Source of the DNA: Zea mays
Lineage: Eukaryota > Streptophyta > Magnoliopsida > Poales > Poaceae
Direction: 5' to 3'
Length of the DNA: 64,000 nt
Assembly: GCF_902167145.1 (NCBI RefSeq)
Contig: NC_050101.1
Coordinates: forward strand, 135,934,990 to 135,998,989
Part shown: one piece after another, positions 1-11,142 of the stretch
How positions within the stretch are numbered: position 1 is the first letter of the stretch
Layout of the letters: every line of letters starts with the position of its first letter
Translations under genes and position numbers: made by a program
Notes under the pieces: model-generated
The model's database searches: none
Told to the model about the DNA's origin: nothing
The model's input: only the letters and a program-made list of their open reading frames with translations

Positions 1-1358
1 ATCGTTCTCTATGCGAGCGCAAACATACATACATACATCCACATATTTAATACAAAAGAACAGTACACCATACAAGATAACAAATAAAGCGAATATGCAT
101 CAAGTATGACATTCGATAACGCATTTGTTATGGTTAGAAAGAAACGGGAAAGGTCTCGCAGGGGGGTTAAATCTTATGCACTAATGACACAATTGGTTTT
201 TAACAAAATAATTCTGTTATATATATTTATATATACTGATGGAAACCTAATCACTTTTAGTTGATCAACATTGCACAGGGTAAACAATTAACTACGTGAA
301 TCAATAACATAACGAAATTTTAAATTAAACTTCCTATTTTCCCATAGCATGAACAGTGATTAGCCTACTTAAAATACAGTAATTATGATCACAGAAAGTA
401 AATAAAATAAAATAAAAAAAATAAAAAAACAGAAGGGGGGGCGGTTGAACCGGCCCTAGGGCGGTTGAACCGGCCCTAGGCGGGGCGCGGGCGCGGGCGC
501 GGCCGGGGCTGGCCGGGCGGCTGAGCCGCTGAGCCGGCCGGTTGAACCGGCGGCCAGGCGGGCGCGGGGGGGGGGGGGTCGGGCTGGGCGGCCGAGCGGG
601 CGGCCACAGGCTGGCCGGGGGGCCAGGCGCGCGGGCTGGGGGCGGCCGGGAGCCGGCTGGGCGCGGCCGAGGGCCGGCCAGCGGCCACGGCGGGGCGGGG
701 GACGACCGGCGCGGACAGGGGGCGGCCGGGCCTTGGCCGGGCAGGGAGGGGGAGGGGAGGGGAGAGAGGGAGGAGGGAGAGAGGGAGGAGGGGGGGGGCT
801 CACCGGTGTCGGGGATCGACGGCGAGGGGCGGCCGGCGGCAGGGGGCGGCGCGGCGACCTAGGGCAGGGGGCGGGTAGGGGGTAGGGGCGGCGGCTTAGG
901 TGGGGAGGGAGAAAATGAGGGGGGAGAGGGAGAGGGTTAGGGAATAAGGGAAAGAGGGGGGGGCGGCATGGGCCTATTGGGCCCAAGGGGGGGCGCGCAG
1001 GGGCCTGGGCCGGCCGGGGTCGGCCCACGGCGCGGGAGAGAGAGAAAAAGAGGAGAGAAAAAGAGAGGGAGAAAAAAGAAAGAAAAGATCTTCTCCACAT
1101 TTTCGAAATCCGATCTTTCTACATGAATGCAATTGCGCTTTCAAAGCAATCAAAAGAAATGCAAGGTTCGGCATGGTGCATCAAACAACATAAAGTATTT
1201 AGGGTTTTTCCTTACACGGGAATTCCAAACCGAATCCCGCTTAGAACTTTGGAAAAGGTCAAGGTTTAGCGAAGGGAAAAAGAAAAGGAAAAGGTAACGC
1301 CCGAATTTTGGCGAGTAAAGAAAAGAAAAAATTCAACTGCAAAATTCGGGGCGTTACA
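1..1358 (-). repeat. 3' LTR of element E (partial)
   Basis: Positions 1-1358 match 9030-10394 almost base for base. The LTR terminus on this side is TACA (1355-1358), i.e. TGTA on the minus strand. It contains an AT-rich part (1-430), then an abrupt switch to a strongly GC-rich, purine-strand-biased block (about 430-1060), then the terminal inverted repeat described in the findings. A 20-bp direct duplication sits at 441-480. The rest of this LTR lies left of the window. Confidence 0.95.
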
Positions 1359-1376
1359 AACCTATCCCCCTTAAAA
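1359..1376 (-). other. Polypurine tract of element E
   Basis: On the minus strand this reads as an A/G run (AAGGGGGATAGGTT) directly abutting the LTR start TGTAACG. That is the expected plus-strand priming site. It lies 18 bp past the pol stop codon. Confidence 0.85.
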
Positions 1377-1394
1377 GAATCTCGCCCTCGAGAT

Positions 1395-4300
1395 TCAGGG
1401 CTGGCTAGCAAAGAGCTCCGGGTACTTGGCCATCAGATCATCTTCACGCTCCCAGGTTGCTTCTTCCTCAGAGTGGTGACTCCATCTGACTTTGCACATT
1501 CTGACGGTCTTCCTTCGGGTGACTCTATCTGCAACCTCAAGGATCTGAGCTGGCTTCTCAACATAGGTCAAGTCCTCCTGGACTTCCAGACCTTCCACTG
1601 GCAACTGCTCTTCCGGCACACGCAAGCACTTCTTCAACTGAGACACATGAAAGACATTATGCACAGCAGACAAATTCTCTGGCAAACTGAGCTGATAAGC
1701 CACTTCTCCTCGTCTTGCAAGAATCTGATACGGACCAATGTAGCGGGGTGCTAGCTTGCCTTTCACTCCGAACCTTCTGACTCCTCTGATCGGTGACACT
1801 TTCAGATAAACAAAGTCTCCGACTTCAAAACTCAGCTCTCTTCTTCTTGTGTCTGCATAGCTTCGCTGCCTCGATTGCGCTATCTTTAGATTCTCTCGGA
1901 CCATCCTGATGTTCTCTTCGGCTTCGAGCAAAATGTCTGGCCCAAACACTTGCTTTTCTCCAGGCTGATCCCATTGCAACGGAGTTCTGCAACTCCTTCC
2001 ATAGAGCGCCTGAAATGGTGACATCTTCAAACTGGCCTGATAACTGTTGTTATAGGAAAACTCTGCATAAGGCAATCGCTTGTCCCATCCGGACTGATCT
2101 TGCAACGCACAGGCTCTCAACATATCTTCAAGAATTTGATTGGTTCTTTCGGTCTGGCCATCTGTCTGCGGGTGATAAGCTGAACTGAAATTCAGATGCG
2201 TGCCCAAGGCTTCATGCAACTGCTGCCAGAAATGAGAGGTGAACTGCGTTCCTCTGTCTGATACTATCTTCTTTGGCACACCATGAAGACAAACGATCCG
2301 AGACATATACAATTCTGCCAATACTGCACTGTTGTAGTTGGTCTTGACAGGTATGAAGTGGGCTGACTTGGTCAAGCGGTCCACTACTACCCAAATGGAA
2401 TCGTAGCCGGCTCGAGTGCGAGGCAATCCGACTATGAAATCCATACCAATTTCATCCCATTTCCACTGAGGGATCTGCAACGGTTGCAACAATCCAGCAG
2501 GTCTCTGGTGTTCTGCCTTAATTCTTCGACAACTATCGCACATAGCCACATGCTCTGCGATTTCTCTTTTCATTCCGTACCACCAGAATTTCTTCTTCAG
2601 ATCCTGATACATCTTCTCACTGCCAGGGTGAATCGAATAAGCTGTCTCATGAGCTTCCTTGAGAATCAACTCCCGAATAGACTGGACATTGGGAACACAC
2701 AAGCGGTCTTTGAACCATACCACACCTTCTGCATCTTCTCGAAAGTCTTTGCCTCTGCCATCTAGAATCAATCGCCGAATCTCACTGATCTTCTCATCAT
2801 TTTTCTGCGCTTCTTTGATTTCGCGCTCCAAGGTAGGTTCCAATTCAACTGTGACTCCTCGCGAATTGTTCAGAAATCCGAGACTCAACCTGTCGAACTC
2901 TTTGGCCAACTCATAAGGCATCGGGCGAGCAACCATCAGATTGACTTGACTCTTTCTGCTCAGAGCATCTGCCACTACGTTTGCTTTGCCTGGATGGTAA
3001 TGAATCTCCAACTCATAGTCTTTGATCAATTCTAACCATCTTCGTTGCCTCATGTTCAATTCTGACTGAGTGAATATGTACTTCAGACTCTTGTGGTCTG
3101 TGTAAACATCGCATTTCTGTCCATACAGATAGTGCCTCCATGTCTTCAGTGCGTGAACCACTGCTGCCAACTCTAGATCATGGATTGGGTAGTTCTTCTC
3201 ATGAACCTTCAACTGTCGGGACGAGTAAGCCACAACTCTTCCCTCTTGCATCAACACACATCCCAAACCTGTGTAACAAGCATCGCAATACACCGAGAAG
3301 GGCTTGTGCACGTCAGGCAAGACTAGGACAGGCGCTGTTGTCAACTTCTCTTTCAGCGCTTCAAAGGCCTCTTGGCATTTCTGGGTCCACTTGAACTCAA
3401 CCTTGTTGCCTAGCAACGCTGTCATTGGCTTCGCAATCTTCGAAAACCCTTCAATGAATCGCCGATAATATCCGGCCATTCCAATGAAGCTCTTGATTCC
3501 TCGAGCATCCGTTGGCGCTTTCCAGTTTAGAATGTCTGCCACTTTCTTCGGATCCACAGCCAATCCTTCTTTGTTGATTATGTGACCCAAGAACAGGACT
3601 TCACTGATCCAGAACTCACACTTGCTCAACTTTGCATACAACTGGTGCTCTCGCAATCTCTGCAATACCATCCTCAAATGATCTGCATGCTCTTCTTCAC
3701 TTTGAGAATAAACCAGAATGTCATCAATGAATACCACCACGAACTTATCAAGATAATCCATGAATACACTGTTCATCAAGTTCATAAAGAACGCTGGCGC
3801 ATTGGTCAAACCAAAAGACATCACTGTGAACTCATACAACCCATACTTGGAAATGAATGCCGTCTTCGGAATGTCCGAAGGTCGGATCCTGAGCTGATGA
3901 TAACCTGACCTCAGATCGATCTTGGAGAACACACTGGCTCCTCTCAACTGGTCGAACAGATCTTCTATTCTGGGCAAAGGATACTTGTTCTTGATCGTGA
4001 CTTCATTCAAAGCTCGGTAATCAATACACATCCTCTTAGTACCATCTTTCTTTTCTACGAACAAGACAGGAGCGGCCCAAGGCGAGGTGCTTGGCCGAAT
4101 GTAACCTTTCTCTGACAGCTCATCAATTTGCTTCTTAAGTTCATCCAACTCTGGTCCGGATATTCTGTAAGCTCTCTTGAAGATAGGGGCGGTTCCAGGA
4201 AGAAGCTCTATAGCAAATTCAACTTTCCGCTCTGGTGGCATACCCGGTAAATCCTTTGGAAACACATCTGGGAATTCAGACACAACCTTGATACTCTCAA

Positions 4301-5978
4301 TTGGGTCTGCTTCACTGCTATCGACAGCCATCTGATAACAACTTCCTTTCTTTGGCTCAGGCGGGACTAACCCGGTCACCACTTCCTCTCCTAGTGGGGA
4401 CACCAACTTGATTGTCCTTTTATCACAACTGATAACTGCCTGATACTTATCTAACCAATTCATCCCTAGGATGACATCTATTCCCTGAGTACCCATTACT
4501 ATAAGGTTGGCGGGAAACGCTATCCCCCTTATTTCCACACTTACATTTAAACAAATGCTATCAGCTCGAATTCTACCACCGGCTGAGTCAATTTGAATGG
4601 GGGTTAACATGGTAGTAGTTGGAAGATTATGTGCTTCTACCCATGATGCAGTAATGAAAGAATGTGTTGCTCCAGTATCAAATAACACTTCTGCAATATG
4701 GGAATCGACTGGGAACATACCTACTGTCATGTCGGGGGTCTCCTGAACTGCTTCAGCCTCCAAGTGATTCAATCTTCCATGATTATAGCGCTGCTGAGAG
4801 CGATTGCCTGCTCCAGGCTGAGGCACATTCTGCTTTGCTGGGGCATTGGGGCCTGACTGCTGCTGGGCTGCCTTCTTCGGACATTGCATCACCCAATGGC
4901 CTTGCTCTCCACAGTGGAAACATGCCCTGTTTCCAACCTGAGCTGGTGCTGCCTGACTGTTCTGCTGATTTGCTGGGGCAGGAAGACGAGGTGCTTGCTG
5001 ATTCTGCTTCTGAAACTGACCTCCTGACTGATTGCTCTGACGGTTCTGGTACTGATTCTGAGGGTACTGCCTTTGGAACTGCTGATACTGCTGACGCTGC
5101 TGATGCTGCTGAGGTGGACGCTGGTTCTGCCTGAACTGCTGAGGTTGATTGCCTGAGAAACGGGGACGGCTGCTGCTTCCAGGCTGGGGTCCACTGATCT
5201 TGCGCTTACGATCTTCCATCTCCTTACGCTTCCTTTCTGTCATGATTGCTCTGTCAATCAGGTGCTGGAATGTCGGGAAGGTGTGGTTCATCAGCTGATA
5301 CTGCAGAGGGTCAACCAAGCCTCTCAGGAAACGGTACTGTCGCTTGGCATCGGTGTTGACATCTTCAGGAGCATAGCGAGACAATTGCAGAAACCTGTCT
5401 CGATACTCACTGACAGACGATGACCCTTGCTTAAGGGCCAGGAACTCCTCCTTCTTTACTGTCATCAGACCTGCAGGGACATGGTACTGACGAAAGCTAC
5501 CTCTGAATTCTTCCCAGGTGATGGTGTCGGGGTTGGCATGGGTGGCGAGGTAAGACTCCCACCATGATTGGGCTGCTCCTCTCAACAGACGGGGACCATA
5601 CAGAACTTTCTCCCTGTCATCGCACTGAGCGGTATGCAACTCCCGCTCCACGGTGCGCAGCCAATCTTCAGCATCCATGGGGTCAGAAGAGTGAGCGAAC
5701 GTTGGTGGATGACCTCTCATGAATTCAGCACGCTTGTCTCTGGGCATCTGAGGCATCTGAGGCTGAGGTGGTGCTTGCTGCTGTTGCTGCTGCTGCTGCT
5801 GCTGAATGGCGGCCAGAGTCTGACCGATGGCTTGAACTGCCTGAGTCTGCATCAGAAACATCTGCTCGATCGACATCGGGGGCGGGGGCGGCAGGTGCTG
5901 CTGCTGGGGCACCTCATCCTGCGGAGCGGCTCGCTCCTGCTGAGCACGCCTTCCTCCTCTACGCCTGTTCTCTGACAT
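1395..5978 (-). CDS. Gag-Pol polyprotein of chromovirus E, uninterrupted
   Basis: A single 1527-residue frame. I start it at the ATG at 5978 (MSENRRRGG), not at the longer in-frame extension, because the Gag-like Gln/Pro-rich N-terminus begins there. Domains: retrotransposon Gag core about residues 95-250; zinc knuckle [14 protein letters not shown] at 353-366; pepsin-type protease with DTGA near 434; reverse transcriptase with FIDD at 750-753; RNase H starting near 895 (YCDACYTG, where the usual Ser is Cys); integrase with an HHCC region and a D..D..E core ([22 protein letters not shown]); and a C-terminal chromodomain ending a few residues before the stop. The chromodomain is known in this group to read histone marks at insertion sites. 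No stop or frameshift is visible, so the element could be autonomous. Only homopolymeric Gln stretches vary from a typical Gag. Confidence 0.95.
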   Translation of the reverse strand: MSENRRRGGRRAQQERAAPQDEVPQQQHLPPPPPMSIEQMFLMQTQAVQAIGQTLAAIQQQQQQQQQQAPPQPQMPQMPRDKRAEFMRGHPPTFAHSSDPMDAEDWLRTVERELHTAQCDDREKVLYGPRLLRGAAQSWWESYLATHANPDTITWEEFRGSFRQYHVPAGLMTVKKEEFLALKQGSSSVSEYRDRFLQLSRYAPEDVNTDAKRQYRFLRGLVDPLQYQLMNHTFPTFQHLIDRAIMTERKRKEMEDRKRKISGPQPGSSSRPRFSGNQPQQFRQNQRPPQQHQQRQQYQQFQRQYPQNQYQNRQSNQSGGQFQKQNQQAPRLPAPANQQNSQAAPAQVGNRACFHCGEQGHWVMQCPKKAAQQQSGPNAPAKQNVPQPGAGNRSQQRYNHGRLNHLEAEAVQETPDMTVGMFPVDSHIAEVLFDTGATHSFITASWVEAHNLPTTTMLTPIQIDSAGGRIRADSICLNVSVEIRGIAFPANLIVMGTQGIDVILGMNWLDKYQAVISCDKRTIKLVSPLGEEVVTGLVPPEPKKGSCYQMAVDSSEADPIESIKVVSEFPDVFPKDLPGMPPERKVEFAIELLPGTAPIFKRAYRISGPELDELKKQIDELSEKGYIRPSTSPWAAPVLFVEKKDGTKRMCIDYRALNEVTIKNKYPLPRIEDLFDQLRGASVFSKIDLRSGYHQLRIRPSDIPKTAFISKYGLYEFTVMSFGLTNAPAFFMNLMNSVFMDYLDKFVVVFIDDILVYSQSEEEHADHLRMVLQRLREHQLYAKLSKCEFWISEVLFLGHIINKEGLAVDPKKVADILNWKAPTDARGIKSFIGMAGYYRRFIEGFSKIAKPMTALLGNKVEFKWTQKCQEAFEALKEKLTTAPVLVLPDVHKPFSVYCDACYTGLGCVLMQEGRVVAYSSRQLKVHEKNYPIHDLELAAVVHALKTWRHYLYGQKCDVYTDHKSLKYIFTQSELNMRQRRWLELIKDYELEIHYHPGKANVVADALSRKSQVNLMVARPMPYELAKEFDRLSLGFLNNSRGVTVELEPTLEREIKEAQKNDEKISEIRRLILDGRGKDFREDAEGVVWFKDRLCVPNVQSIRELILKEAHETAYSIHPGSEKMYQDLKKKFWWYGMKREIAEHVAMCDSCRRIKAEHQRPAGLLQPLQIPQWKWDEIGMDFIVGLPRTRAGYDSIWVVVDRLTKSAHFIPVKTNYNSAVLAELYMSRIVCLHGVPKKIVSDRGTQFTSHFWQQLHEALGTHLNFSSAYHPQTDGQTERTNQILEDMLRACALQDQSGWDKRLPYAEFSYNNSYQASLKMSPFQALYGRSCRTPLQWDQPGEKQVFGPDILLEAEENIRMVRENLKIAQSRQRSYADTRRRELSFEVGDFVYLKVSPIRGVRRFGVKGKLAPRYIGPYQILARRGEVAYQLSLPENLSAVHNVFHVSQLKKCLRVPEEQLPVEGLEVQEDLTYVEKPAQILEVADRVTRRKTVRMCKVRWSHHSEEEATWEREDDLMAKYPELFASQP

Positions 5979-6385
5979 CTGCAGAACGCAACCACACATC
6001 AGAACTGATCTGGCAAATCTTGCAGCATAAGAAAAGAGAATAGAATTCTTCAACAGCACTGAACAGATGAGCATCTTCACTGATCTCCAACACAGACCAC
6101 ACAGCTTCTCAGATAAAGAGGAAAGGAGAATAATGGGTTTCCCAACTATATAACTAACTTTATTGACATAGTATGTAAACCAAAATGCAGGGGATACCCA
6201 CACTCTGGTGACAATCATTACAAAGATCCAAACCAAACATAGTTCATCATGACAAACATAAATGCACAGGATATAGCAAACTACCCTGTCTAACTAAAAC
6301 TAACTAAGACCGAGACTAACGCTAAGACTGAAGCTTCCATGTATATATTTATTTCGTATTAATTACAAGATCCAACTCTAACGAT

Positions 6386-7399
6386 CTATGGTTCTAGGTT
6401 TATCTTGGTCTTGCAGGCGGGATTGCCATAAGACTGGTGTCCACGCTGAGGTGAGCGGTACGGGTGCTGAGTCCCAACGGGAGCGGGGGAACCACCGTCC
6501 AGATAACGACGTTCCGCGCGCTCAGCCCGCAGCAGGGCGATCTCAGCACGAGCCCTACTCAGCTCGTCTAATGCATGGTCCAGCTCCGTGTTTAGCACGG
6601 CGGCTAGGTTGACTGTGCTGCTCAACCTAGGATTGCCCTCACCGACAGGTGAGACAATCACGCCTCCTGTGCTGCCAGATGAACGGCGGGGGTAATACTT
6701 CAGGTCAAGACCGTCAGCTGCCCCACCGAAAACCGAGCAGTAGTGCGAAAGCGCACGCCGTGCAGCATCTTGCATGGCTGCCTCAGCTGAGTCCCGCTCA
6801 GAGATAGAATAGTGCTCTGAACAGGCCTCTGCACCCTGGAGACTGTCCTCCGGGCAGCGCACCAAGCAAGTTGCCTCCCAGCGGTCCGGGTAGACCCCGC
6901 GACTATGCTGGTAGACCACACAGCGATACTCGACGGACCAAGTATGCCGGTCAAATGCCCGACGTAGCAGGGTGTCGAGCGCATCGTGGAAGTGACACCC
7001 GCGAGCAGCGTCGCGAGTGATGGGTCGAGCAACCCATCCTTCCGGCTCAGGGTTAGCAGAGAAGTCGGTGTCGTGGCTCGAGCTGTCGTCGCCTCCTCCG
7101 TCGTCTGGGTCTCCTCCAGCAGCTACTCCAGAGGCTGGGGCGCCCAGTGGTGGTGCAGGGGGCGGCTCCAGAGGAAGCACAGGGGAGCAGCTCCTCACAG
7201 ACTCTATCTCCTGGTGGAGCGAGAGGGAAGAGCTCTGCTGCTCCTGTCGTCGACGTTCCTGCTCCTCACGCAGGCGGTGGTGTAGTCTCTCCAAGTGGCT
7301 GGACTGTCCGGCCACAGGACGGCGAAGCGGACGCTCAGCAAGGCGGGAGGGTAAGAAGGGGATGACTGACTTTCGTGCAGTGTGTCTAAGTCGAGCCAT
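6386..7399 (-). CDS. Additional ORF of element E, between 5' LTR and gag; unknown function
   Basis: A 337-residue ORF in the same orientation as gag-pol, starting MARLRHTARK at an ATG and ending about 400 bp before gag. I do not recognise a named family. Visible parts: an N-terminal Arg/Gln-rich probable coil (about 30-70); an acidic Gly/Asp/Ser low-complexity stretch (about 85-115); a compact middle region (about 125-240) with a WEATCLVRC strand-like segment followed by a DSAEAAMQDAARRAL helix; and a leucine/alanine heptad coil near the C-terminus (AALNTEL..LSRARAEIALLRAE type spacing, about 265-300). The strand-then-Ala-rich-helix pattern recalls the C-terminal half of double-stranded RNA binding domains. 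This is inference only. High GC third positions and an unbroken frame argue that it is coding. Leader ORFs upstream of gag are known in some other grass gypsy elements. Confidence 0.75.
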   Translation of the reverse strand: MARLRHTARKSVIPFLPSRLAERPLRRPVAGQSSHLERLHHRLREEQERRRQEQQSSSLSLHQEIESVRSCSPVLPLEPPPAPPLGAPASGVAAGGDPDDGGGDDSSSHDTDFSANPEPEGWVARPITRDAARGCHFHDALDTLLRRAFDRHTWSVEYRCVVYQHSRGVYPDRWEATCLVRCPEDSLQGAEACSEHYSISERDSAEAAMQDAARRALSHYCSVFGGAADGLDLKYYPRRSSGSTGGVIVSPVGEGNPRLSSTVNLAAVLNTELDHALDELSRARAEIALLRAERAERRYLDGGSPAPVGTQHPYRSPQRGHQSYGNPACKTKINLEP

Positions 7400-7638
7400 C
7401 TACAAAAGACATCGCAAGCAAAAGGGTGAGAACAGAATTAATATGACCAGCAAGTAATAAGTAAATGAAGGATCAGAATGAAACACAATTTTTTTAGCAA
7501 GGTATAATATATAGTAGAACATAGGTTTGGTCGGTATGACCAACTTTTGAAGGGATATCAAAGTCAAGGAAGAGACAGAGGTCTATAGTCCTTAGAACGA
7601 CCATTCTACTCTAGGTTAGCGGTCCTACAGTCAGCACG

Positions 7639-7650
7639 GCTCTGATACCA
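7639..7650 (-). other. Primer binding site of element E (initiator tRNA-Met)
   Basis: On the minus strand TGGTATCAGAGC, the complement of the 3' end of initiator tRNA-Met. It sits 4 bp inside the 5' LTR boundary at 7655, in the correct position to prime minus-strand synthesis. Confidence 0.92.
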
Positions 7651-7654
7651 CTTA

Positions 7655-10394
7655 TGTCACACCCGGTTTTAGAAGGCAAACCGAATGCGAACCATGTACG
7701 TGCCAGGATCAGTTATTCACGTACACAGCAGTTACATAATATGGACATCATCACACAGTGCTCAAAACAGTATTAAAAAGGGATAATAGTCGATTACATC
7801 ATACGTCTGAGACGTCCATATAGTTCTTACAATAAATCAAAGTGCGGAAAAGAAACGTAGATAACGCGGCCTTCACAGGCAGCCGACTGGGGGTTGCCGC
7901 TAACCCACACCTAGAACTCGTCGTAGTCTTGGAACTCCTGGAAGTCTCCTTCCACAGCTTCATCTTCGCCTGAGCAGTGGTTGCAATGCTGACAACCTGG
8001 GGGGGGTTTGGTGTGTAGAGCAAGGGCGAGTACACATCAACATACTCAGCAAGTATCCTGTTTGGCTGTAGTGGACTAGCTTTATGTGGGGATAAGTCAA
8101 GCAGTTGCTTTTAGTTGGTCAGGTTATTACTTACTAGTAGAAAGCCAGGTTTTAACATTAACCCAAGTTATTAACCCAATGTATCCTTTCCAAACGGAAA
8201 GAATACCACTTACCAATACCATAATCATAACCAGAACCATCAATCTCATTGCCACCTGTACCACAATGTCTCTGATCAAGTATCACTAATCTCTGGAGCT
8301 CCCTTGGCCGCTCATAACCGTGAGCACGGCTGATATATCAGTTTCATAACACTCTGCAGAGGTTGTGCACTTTACCCACAAGCCGTGATTCCCTCTTGCC
8401 TCGGGCCGATCAAACCCTTAAACACTACCAAGGTGAATAGGCAGGGTTTCACTACGTAGCCTTTACAAAGATTCCCCGGGGCTGTAGCCACCCGTTAGGT
8501 TTCCTAAATGCACCGCACTCCTCCCCAAGGGGCGAACCCAAACTTGGCAGAGCGAGCCGCATACACCGAGCCCCATTGACGACACGACGGCTAAGTGAAC
8601 TACATCCCGGATCCTCTAATTATTCAGCTAAGGGCACCCCATTCCACCCTCATGGTTGCACTGTTTTCCCGGGCGGTCATCCATAGAACAGGTCCTTACG
8701 GAGAGGCACTCGAGAAACCGCTCGAGTCCCCTTGAAAACCACAAGTATAATCATAAAGAAGAACGGGAAAACAGCGTATCATAGATAATCACATCATGTT
8801 CATTGATTAGAGTTGAGCAATAGCATCAGACTAAGTAGTAATAATCCGACCCGAATAGGTAAACAAGGACATGGATAACAAAAGCTAGTCAATCCTTAGG
8901 TATAAATGTGTAATGCGGGAGGTGAATTAAAGAATGAATAGGACATAGATAGGTCAAAGGACACTTGCCTCCACCAACCGACTGCTGCTCAGGGGCTTCT
9001 CCTGCGAATTCCTCGGGCTCTTCGACCGGATCGTTCTCTATGCGAGCGCAAACATACATACATACATCCACATATTTAATACAAAAGAACAGTACACCAT
9101 ACAAGATAACAAATAAAGCGAATATGCATCAAGTATGACATTCGATAACGCATTTGTTATGGTTAGAAAGAAACGGGAAAGGTCTCGCAGGGGGGTTAAA
9201 TCTTATGCACTAATGACACAATTGGTTTTTAACAAAATAATTCTGTTATATATATTTATATATACTGATGGAAACCTAATCACTTTTAGTTGATCAACAT
9301 TGCACAGGGTAAACAATTAACTACGTGAATCAATAACATAACGAAATTTTAAATTAAACTTCCTATTTTCCCATAGCATGAACAGTGATTAGCCTACTTA
9401 AAATACAGTAATTATGATCACAGAAAGTAAATAAAATAAAATAAAAAAAAATAAAAAAACAGAAGGGGGGGGCGGTTGAACCGGCCCTAGGGCGGTTGAA
9501 CCGGCCCTAGGCGGGGCGCGGGCGCGGGCGCGGCCGGGGCTGGCCGGGCGGCTGAGCCGCTGAGCCGGCCGGTTGAACCGGCGGCCAGGCGGGCGCGGGG
9601 GGGGGGGGGGGGTCGGGCTGGGCGGCCGAGCGGGCGGCCACAGGCTGGCCGGGGGGCCAGGCGCGCGGGCTGGGGGGCGGCCGGGAGCCGGCTGGGCGCG
9701 GCCGAGGGCCGGCCAGCGGCCACGGCGGGGCGGGGGACGGCCGGCGCGGACAGGGGGCGGCCGGGCCTTGGCCGGGCAGGGAGGGGGAGGGGAGGGGAGA
9801 GAGGGAGGAGGGAGAGAGGGAGGAGGGGGGGGCTCACCGGTGTCGGGGATCGACGGCGAGGGGCGGCCGGCGGCAGGGGGCGGCGCGGCGACCTAGGGCA
9901 GGGGGCGGGTAGGGGGTAGGGGCGGCGGCTTAGGTGGGGAGGGAGAAAATGAGGGGGGAGAGGGAGAGGGTTAGGGAATAAGGGAAAGAGGGGGGGGCGG
10001 CATGGGCCTATTGGGCCCAAGGGGGGGGGCGCGCAGGGGCCTGGGCCGGCCGGGGTCGGCCCACGGCGCGGGAGAGAGAGAAAAAGAGGAGAGAAAAAGA
10101 GAGGGAGAAAAAAGAAAGAAAAGATCTTCTCCACATTTTCGAAATCCGATCTTTCTACATGAATGCAATTGCGCTTTCAAAGCAATCAAAAGAAATGCAA
10201 GGTTCGGCATGGTGCATCAAACAACATAAAGTATTTAGGGTTTTTCCTTACACGGGAATTCCAAACCGAATCCCGCTTAGAACTTTGGAAAAGGTCAAGG
10301 TTTAGCGAAGGGAAAAAGAAAAGGAAAAGGTAACGCCCGAATTTTGGCGAGTAAAGAAAAGAAAAAATTCAACTGCAAAATTCGGGGCGTTACA
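7655..10394 (-). repeat. 5' LTR of element E (complete, 2740 bp)
   Basis: Bounded by TGTCAC (7655) and TTACA (10394), giving TG..CA ends on the minus strand. The PBS lies next to its left border and its right half repeats window positions 1-1358. It has the same GC-rich block (about 9470-10070) and the same 20-bp duplication (9472-9511). The element is transcribed leftward, away from the peroxidase gene whose start codon lies 748 bp to the right. Confidence 0.93.
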
Positions 10395-11063
10395 CCGGCC
10401 AATCAGCACAAAACGAGTGCAAAAGAGGACATTGGATTAATGGATTAACACACTGACATACCCGACAAGGCAAAACAATAACGCTTTCTTGTAGTATTAT
10501 GCAAGTAGTAGACTGTTTTCCCTAAAGAAAGACTGGTTAGGTGTATTAGTAAGTGTGGTATACTGGTAACCCATCTTTTTGGTCATTCAACAGTGCTCAT
10601 CGATCTCATCTCATCAATGTACACTATAATTAGCTAGTAGTGGGACGGTTAATTAGGGCTCCAATGCCGATCTTATATTAGTCTATATATATAGAGGAGA
10701 AGCCTACCAAAACTTCTCCTAAAATCTAAAATATGTACATAGTATAAATTTAATATATATTTTATGGTTTTTATCGTTTATAGATATTTTAATATAATAC
10801 TATTATATATATATATATATGTCTATTGTAAATGATTTATTAACATTATGTTGTAATAGTTTAGTTCAGTCTCTTCTAAAGTTTTTACTAACTCCGTCCC
10901 TGTTTAGCACCGATGGAGTTCCTTGTTCAAAGAGAAGAAAATAAATAAAGATATTAAGCCAATACGTACAGTGTAAAAACTCACCTAATCTCGTAGAAAA
11001 TTCAGAGCCTGTGGCCGCTTCCATTTTCTAGATGTCGGCAAGAATCTGTCTCAGCGAGCTAGC
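10395..11063. other. Upstream flank of the peroxidase gene
   Basis: AT-rich host DNA between element E and the peroxidase TATA box. I see a short TA dinucleotide run near 10804-10820 and small inverted repeats (for example around 10694-10719), but no ORF, RNA gene or recognisable transposon. Confidence 0.5.
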
Positions 11064-11069
11064 TATAAA
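11064..11069 (+). promoter_or_regulatory. TATA box of the peroxidase gene
   Basis: TATAAA within CTATAAAC, 79 bp before the start codon. A transcription start about 30 bp downstream would give a 5' UTR of roughly 45-50 bases. No other TATA-like motif is as well placed. Confidence 0.65.
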
Positions 11070-11091
11070 CCCCCTTGTGCGATACCCAGCC

Positions 11092-11133
11092 ATGCTCATC
11101 ATGCATCAGCAGCAGCAGCACGAAACCCTGTAG
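11092..11133 (+). CDS. Possible short upstream ORF of the peroxidase mRNA
   Basis: ATG at 11092, with a second in-frame ATG at 11101, opens a 13-codon frame (MLIMHQQQQHETL) that stops 9 bp before the peroxidase start. If transcription begins near 11094-11098, only the second ATG is in the transcript. The CAG run makes it low complexity. Whether it is translated or regulates the main ORF cannot be seen from sequence. Confidence 0.3.
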   Translation: MLIMHQQQQHETL

Positions 11134-11142
11134 TAGCCTGCC

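Larger units (their letters stand above)
1..10394 (-). mobile_element. Element E: young Del/Tekay-type chromovirus (Ty3/gypsy), left end outside window
   Basis: Minus-strand LTR retrotransposon. Order on the minus strand: 5' LTR (7655-10394), initiator-Met PBS, extra ORF (6386-7399), gag-pol (1395-5978), polypurine tract, 3' LTR (1-1358, its far half outside the window). A chromodomain after the integrase places it among chromoviruses. The extended LTR ends (TGTAACGCCCC.. / ..GTGTGACA) and long LTR fit the Del/Tekay group. By eye I find about one substitution plus homopolymer length changes over 1.36 kb of aligned LTR, so insertion is very recent. The flank on the right is CCGGC; the matching duplication lies outside the window. 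Confidence 0.93.

Noticed and set aside
456..1100. Long Pro/Arg/Ala-rich open frames in the GC-rich LTR block (also 9487-10134)
   Set aside because: Frames are open on several phases simply because of extreme GC content. They are not preserved in length between the two LTRs (homopolymer indels shift them) and have no motif.
5979..6236. N-terminal extension of the gag-pol frame of element E by 86 residues
   Set aside because: It lacks an ATG at its beginning, is hydrophobic and unlike Gag. The ATG at 5978 begins a typical Gag N-terminus.
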